This document shows positions 60,575-64,000 of a stretch of 64,000 nucleotides of DNA, one piece after another. Source of the DNA: Arenicola marina. Taxonomy: Eukaryota > Annelida > Polychaeta > Arenicolidae. The position numbers were made by a program, and so were the translations under genes. The number at the start of each line of letters is the position of its first letter. Position 1 is the first letter of the stretch. The stretch covers positions 41,980,109-42,044,108 of the forward strand of contig OZ025253.1 of NCBI GenBank assembly GCA_964019135.1. The letters run 5' to 3'. Under the pieces are notes generated by a model, which saw nothing but the letters and a program-made list of their open reading frames with translations, searched no databases and was not told the DNA's origin.

Positions 60575-61224
60575 TAAAATTACATGGCAAAAGACCCAAC
60601 CCGTTCCCCCCAGTAAGGAGGCAAACAGTTGTAAATGGAAAAAAAAACACAATTATCTGTTGATTTACTCATGGTCACTTTGAACTTTTTCTTCTCAGAA
60701 TCAACAGTCGGTTTTGGTGCGTTTGGAAGCCTATTTTCACAAAGTGCCACATGTCTTGCCACTCTGCGAGAGGATCGAGATATGGCACACGATGCAAATG
60801 GGATGTCTGCACGGCATGCCATTTCAGAAGGGAGGGGATACCCCCTCTGAAACACCAATCCCCAAGGATTAGGGAGAGCAATATCGAATCGCTAAGATGA
60901 GGACATTTTAAAGCTGGGAGCGAAACCACCTTAAAGGTGATATTGCGATTATCGAGGAATACACAGACTGCTATAACGGATCGCGGTAGATAAGCAAAGG
61001 GTTTTCGCGTTGAACCAGGAATTGTGCGGATAACGATCGCCACAATTTGCTAACAGTTAATCGCAAATATCCAAGAATTCCTGGATGCCAATCACGGAGT
61101 TTGGAAAAGGTATCCCCCCTCCCCTATTGATGATTACATACGCAAATTTCAGCCAGTCTTACCCGGTTCGTATGTCGCCCCATGCGCAGCTGTCCCCATT
61201 ATATAAAATACATGATACATCTCC
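60575..61224. other. No gene recognised
   Basis: Single-copy sequence with short open frames on both strands. No domains or splice-bounded exons can be supported. Confidence 0.4.
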
Positions 61225-61875
61225 AGTACGGGGAGAGGGAGGGCTGATCAGTACGGGGTAAGTGCAGGCTGACCAGTAGGGGGAGTGCGCAGCGACTAGT
61301 ACGGGGGAGAGTTCAGGCTGACCAGTACGGGGAGAGGGAGGGCTGACCAGTACGGGGAGGGGGAAGGCTGACCAGTACGGGGTGATCGCAGACTGACCAG
61401 TACGGGGTGGGCATTGTATGACCAGTACGGGGTGGGCACTGACTGTCCAGTACGGGGTGATCGCAGACTGACCAGTACGGGGTGGGCACTGACTGTCCAG
61501 TACGGGGTGATCGCAGAGTGACCAGTGCGGGGTGATCGCAGACTGACCAGTGCGGGATGATCGCAGACAGACCAGCACGGGGTAAGCGTAGGCTGACCAG
61601 TACGGGGAGGGGGAAGGCTGACCAGTACGGGGTGATCGCAGACTGACCAGTACGGGGTGATCGCAGACTGACCAGTACGGCGTGGGCATTGTATGACCAG
61701 TAGGGAGTGGGCACTGACAGACCAATACGGGGTGATCGCAGACTGACCAGTACGGGGTGGGCACTGACTGTCCAGTACGGGGTGATCGCAGGGTGACCAG
61801 TGCGGGGTGATCGCAGACAGACCAGTACGGGGTGAGCGTAGGCTGACCAGTACGGGGTGATAGCAGACTGACCGG
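61225..61875 (+). repeat. 25 bp tandem repeat, array B (about 26 units)
   Basis: Same family as 57,691-58,245: units with CTGACCAGTACGGGGTGATC every 25 bp, more uniform than array A. Two flavours, GGTGATCGCAGA and GGTGGGCACTGA, alternate in blocks. Three units make 75 bp, giving 25-residue repeating open frames on the minus strand (61,159-62,035) that are repeat artefacts. Confidence 0.92.
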
Positions 61876-63003
61876 TACTCCTCAGGACTTGGCTGCGAAG
61901 CGACCCCCCCCCCTCCCCCCACCCTTCATATTCCGTATATCGAGTGACCCACCTGCAAATCCCCTTGCTTTCACCAGTGATGGGGATAATTGTAGAAGTT
62001 GAATATGAGATATGCGTTTGAATGAAATAATTCATTTTTGCGAATGTATTATCTCACAAGCCAACATATCCGACATTGCGCGACGGTAATGTGAAACCAC
62101 AAGGACGTCACAAAGTATATGGATTGCCCCGCTAGGCGAATGTTCGTATGCCAGGTGGTAACTGCCAACATGGCAAACATATAGAACCTAACATAGCCAT
62201 CGGACGACGTTCTGTCGTTCATTCCGCGAACGGACGCAGATTTATATTGCTGACGGGCCGAGCGTAGTCTCATTGCCCGTGTCTCTTCAACAATATTTCC
62301 TTCAACTTGATATCACATGCTACATTCGAGATACAACCGGTATGTCCCTCTCCCCCAACTGTCGTTCCTCTCCTCCAATTTGTACAGACGTACTTTCAGA
62401 GAGTCGGTCCGGAACTATAGCATTTGAAATGTTGGCGCGTAGCATGGCAGGAGATTGTTACCTGAGGCGAAGTAAGTAAGTAAGAGATCGAAATTTCATC
62501 CCAAAACATATTACTTCATGGATCTTAATTTGACGTGCGTCTACCACCCGGTCACCACAATGATTGAATCAATTCAATCTGAGGAGGGCTCAGCCTATGA
62601 CAGACTAACCTTACATAATTTGCGTCATGAGGATTATTGTTATGATGAGAGGGGGCAGGGGACGAGCATTATCTATTGTAATTCAGCCTAACTATGTCAC
62701 TGCGGAACCACTATCTAATAACACGGCCTGATTACTGCATCAATGTTTTACAAATATTGCCATCTCGTCAAAGGAGTCATTGGTGTGCACTCTTCTGTGG
62801 CTCTTTGTATTCACTGTTTTAATTACATGTGTTTAACATCACGTCTTAACTAAGAATTTGTTCTTAGTTAAGTCAACATGGTACACTGATTATTGCGTTG
62901 TAATAATTCTATGAGATTCGTCATTTTACGTTAAAATGGCAATTTTGCAAGATATGGTGATCGAATTAATCCTTAGGTTGGTGCGTTACAGTACCAGTAC
63001 ATG
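61876..63003. other. No gene recognised
   Basis: Single-copy sequence between two arrays of the 25 bp repeat. An open frame at 62,273-62,479 ends at a GTAAGTAAG string that could be a donor, but there is no acceptor or domain to support an exon. Confidence 0.35.
62845..62872. other. Perfect 12 bp hairpin
   Basis: CTTAACTAAGAA, a TTTG loop, then TTCTTAGTTAAG. There is no U-run typical of a bacterial terminator, and in this eukaryotic context it is more likely part of a palindromic repeat. Confidence 0.8.
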
Positions 63004-63285
63004 CAAAGTGAAGGCTGACCAGTAGAGGCAGAGTGCAGGCTGACATGTACAGACAGAATGTAGGCTGATCAGTACGGAGTGCGTGCAGGCTGTCCTGTAT
63101 GGGAAGTGCGCACGCTGATCAGTACGGTGAGGACGTAGGCTGGCCAGTACGGGGAGTGCCTAGACTGACAAGCACGGCATGTGCGTAGACTTGCAAGTAC
63201 TGAGAGAACGTATGCTGACAAGTACGGAATAGCGTAGGCTAACCGGTACGGGGCTAGCTCAGATTGACCAGCACGGTGTGAGGAT
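63004..63285 (+). repeat. 25 bp tandem repeat, array C (about 11 units, degenerate)
   Basis: Units around GGCTGACCAGTACGG recur about every 25 bp with more substitutions than arrays A and B (GCTGATCAG, GCTGACAAG). Probably the oldest or least homogenised of the three loci. Confidence 0.8.
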
Positions 63286-63660
63286 TTCTTATGTATACAA
63301 ATGGATGAACTTTCTATTTTGTACGTCACGTAACCTACACGTACAAATCCTCTAGCTTTTACTAATAAAGTGGATAATTGTGGTCTATGCCTATGGAGTA
63401 TGGACAGAAATGAATATCTTGTTAAGCGATGATGTAACGTTTCTTGCTAATGCAATAAAGAAAAGTCGGCCGACATTGTTTGGTTGGCTGTAATATAATA
63501 TATAATCACATTCATACTAACAATAAGACCAGACCACGCAGGATATACACTATTTTGCGTAGTCTCAGGTCCCGTGTCTTTTAACAAAATTTCATTTAAA
63601 TTTAAAAACTGGACTGACCTAAGTTTTATGAGACTGGTTGTGGTCGACTCTCCAGACAAC
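63286..63660. other. No gene recognised
   Basis: AT-rich single-copy sequence. Nothing could be supported. Confidence 0.4.
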
Positions 63661-64000
63661 GCCTGATGTCCGGATGACTGTTCTCCGATGGGCTGTTCTC
63701 CGGAGAGCTGGTTTCCGGATAGCTGGTCTCCCGATGGCTGGTCTTCAGAGGGCTGGTCTCCGGATGGCTGGTCTCCGGATGGCTGGCCGCCAGGTTGCTG
63801 ATCTCCGGACGGTTGGTCTCCCGAGGGCTGGTCTCCGGATGGCTGGTGTCCGGATGGCTGATCTCCGGACTGTTGGTCACCAGAGAGCTGGTCTCCGGAT
63901 GGCTGATTTCCGGATGGCTGATCTCCGGATGGCTTATCTCCGGATGGCTGGTGTCCGGATGGCTGATATCCGGATGGCTGATCTCCGGATGGCTGGTGTC
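63661..64000 (+). repeat. 15 bp tandem repeat running off the right edge (at least 22 units)
   Basis: Units GGCTGGTCTCCGGAT and close variants (GGCTGATCTCCGGAT, GGCTGGTGTCCGGAT) head to tail, each containing the palindrome TCCGGA. On the minus strand the frame encodes a His/Pro/Glu/Thr/Ser pentapeptide repeat. The array continues past the window, so its full length is unknown. Confidence 0.95.

Noticed and set aside
62273..62479. 68-codon frame ending at GTAAGTAAG
   Set aside because: A donor-like string alone is not enough; there is no acceptor, domain or codon bias.
62845..62872. Intrinsic terminator
   Set aside because: It has a perfect hairpin but no U-tract, and the sequence is eukaryotic.

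Overview
The window looks like animal nuclear DNA rather than a microbial genome. There are no dense operons. Coding pieces are flanked by GT/AG splice signals, tRNA-derived SINE copies are present, and there is a decayed BEL/Pao retrotransposon. The two recognisable host genes are an IgGFc-binding-type extracellular exon and a Mab-21/cGAS-like receptor; both families are expanded in marine invertebrates, so a bivalve or other lophotrochozoan is my best guess. That assignment is inference.

Layout. 0-0.4 kb: one minus-strand exon of an IgGFc-binding-like protein running off the left edge. 3.1 kb: a SINE. 6.3-9.0 kb: a pair of ~310 bp inverted repeats enclosing a tRNA-Cys-like sequence whose 5' half has been amplified as a 54 bp tandem repeat. 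12.1-13.7 kb: a 31 bp minisatellite. 13.9-14.0 kb: the last 11 codons and downstream flank of a second copy of the cGAS-like gene, abutting a truncated BEL/Pao element (14.0-17.7 kb) that carries three in-frame TGA codons. 17.8 kb: a second SINE copy. 18.2-19.4 kb: a 42 bp repeat. 19.8-22.9 kb: candidate exons of an unrecognised spliced gene. 22.9-27.6 kb: a 22 bp minisatellite, followed by a 21 bp one. 29.6-30.2 kb: a 45 bp AT-rich repeat. 30.9-32.9 kb: an uninterrupted 650-codon cGAS-like receptor (cGLR) candidate on the minus strand with its catalytic acidic residues in place. 34.7-35.6 kb: a MITE-like element. 36.0-57.7 kb: a ~21 kb array of a 24 bp unit, interrupted by an 858 bp inverted-repeat transposon with a clean 8 bp target duplication. 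57.7-58.2, 61.2-61.9 and 63.0-63.3 kb: three separate arrays of one 25 bp repeat. 59.3-59.9 kb: a large foldback. 63.7 kb to the end: a 15 bp repeat.

About half the window is tandem repeat from roughly ten distinct families, most of them GC- and CpG-rich. Because the 24 bp unit is a multiple of three and the 22 bp unit lacks stop codons, these arrays generate huge open frames on both strands; I treat these as repeat artefacts. The only confident intact protein-coding gene is the cGAS-like receptor, whose family makes nucleotide second messengers for innate immunity. The most interesting links are between that gene and its surroundings: a relic of a paralogue 17 kb away that differs only at synonymous sites, a shared CACGTG/CRE-rich 3' module, and short matches between its coding sequence and the neighbouring 22 bp minisatellite.
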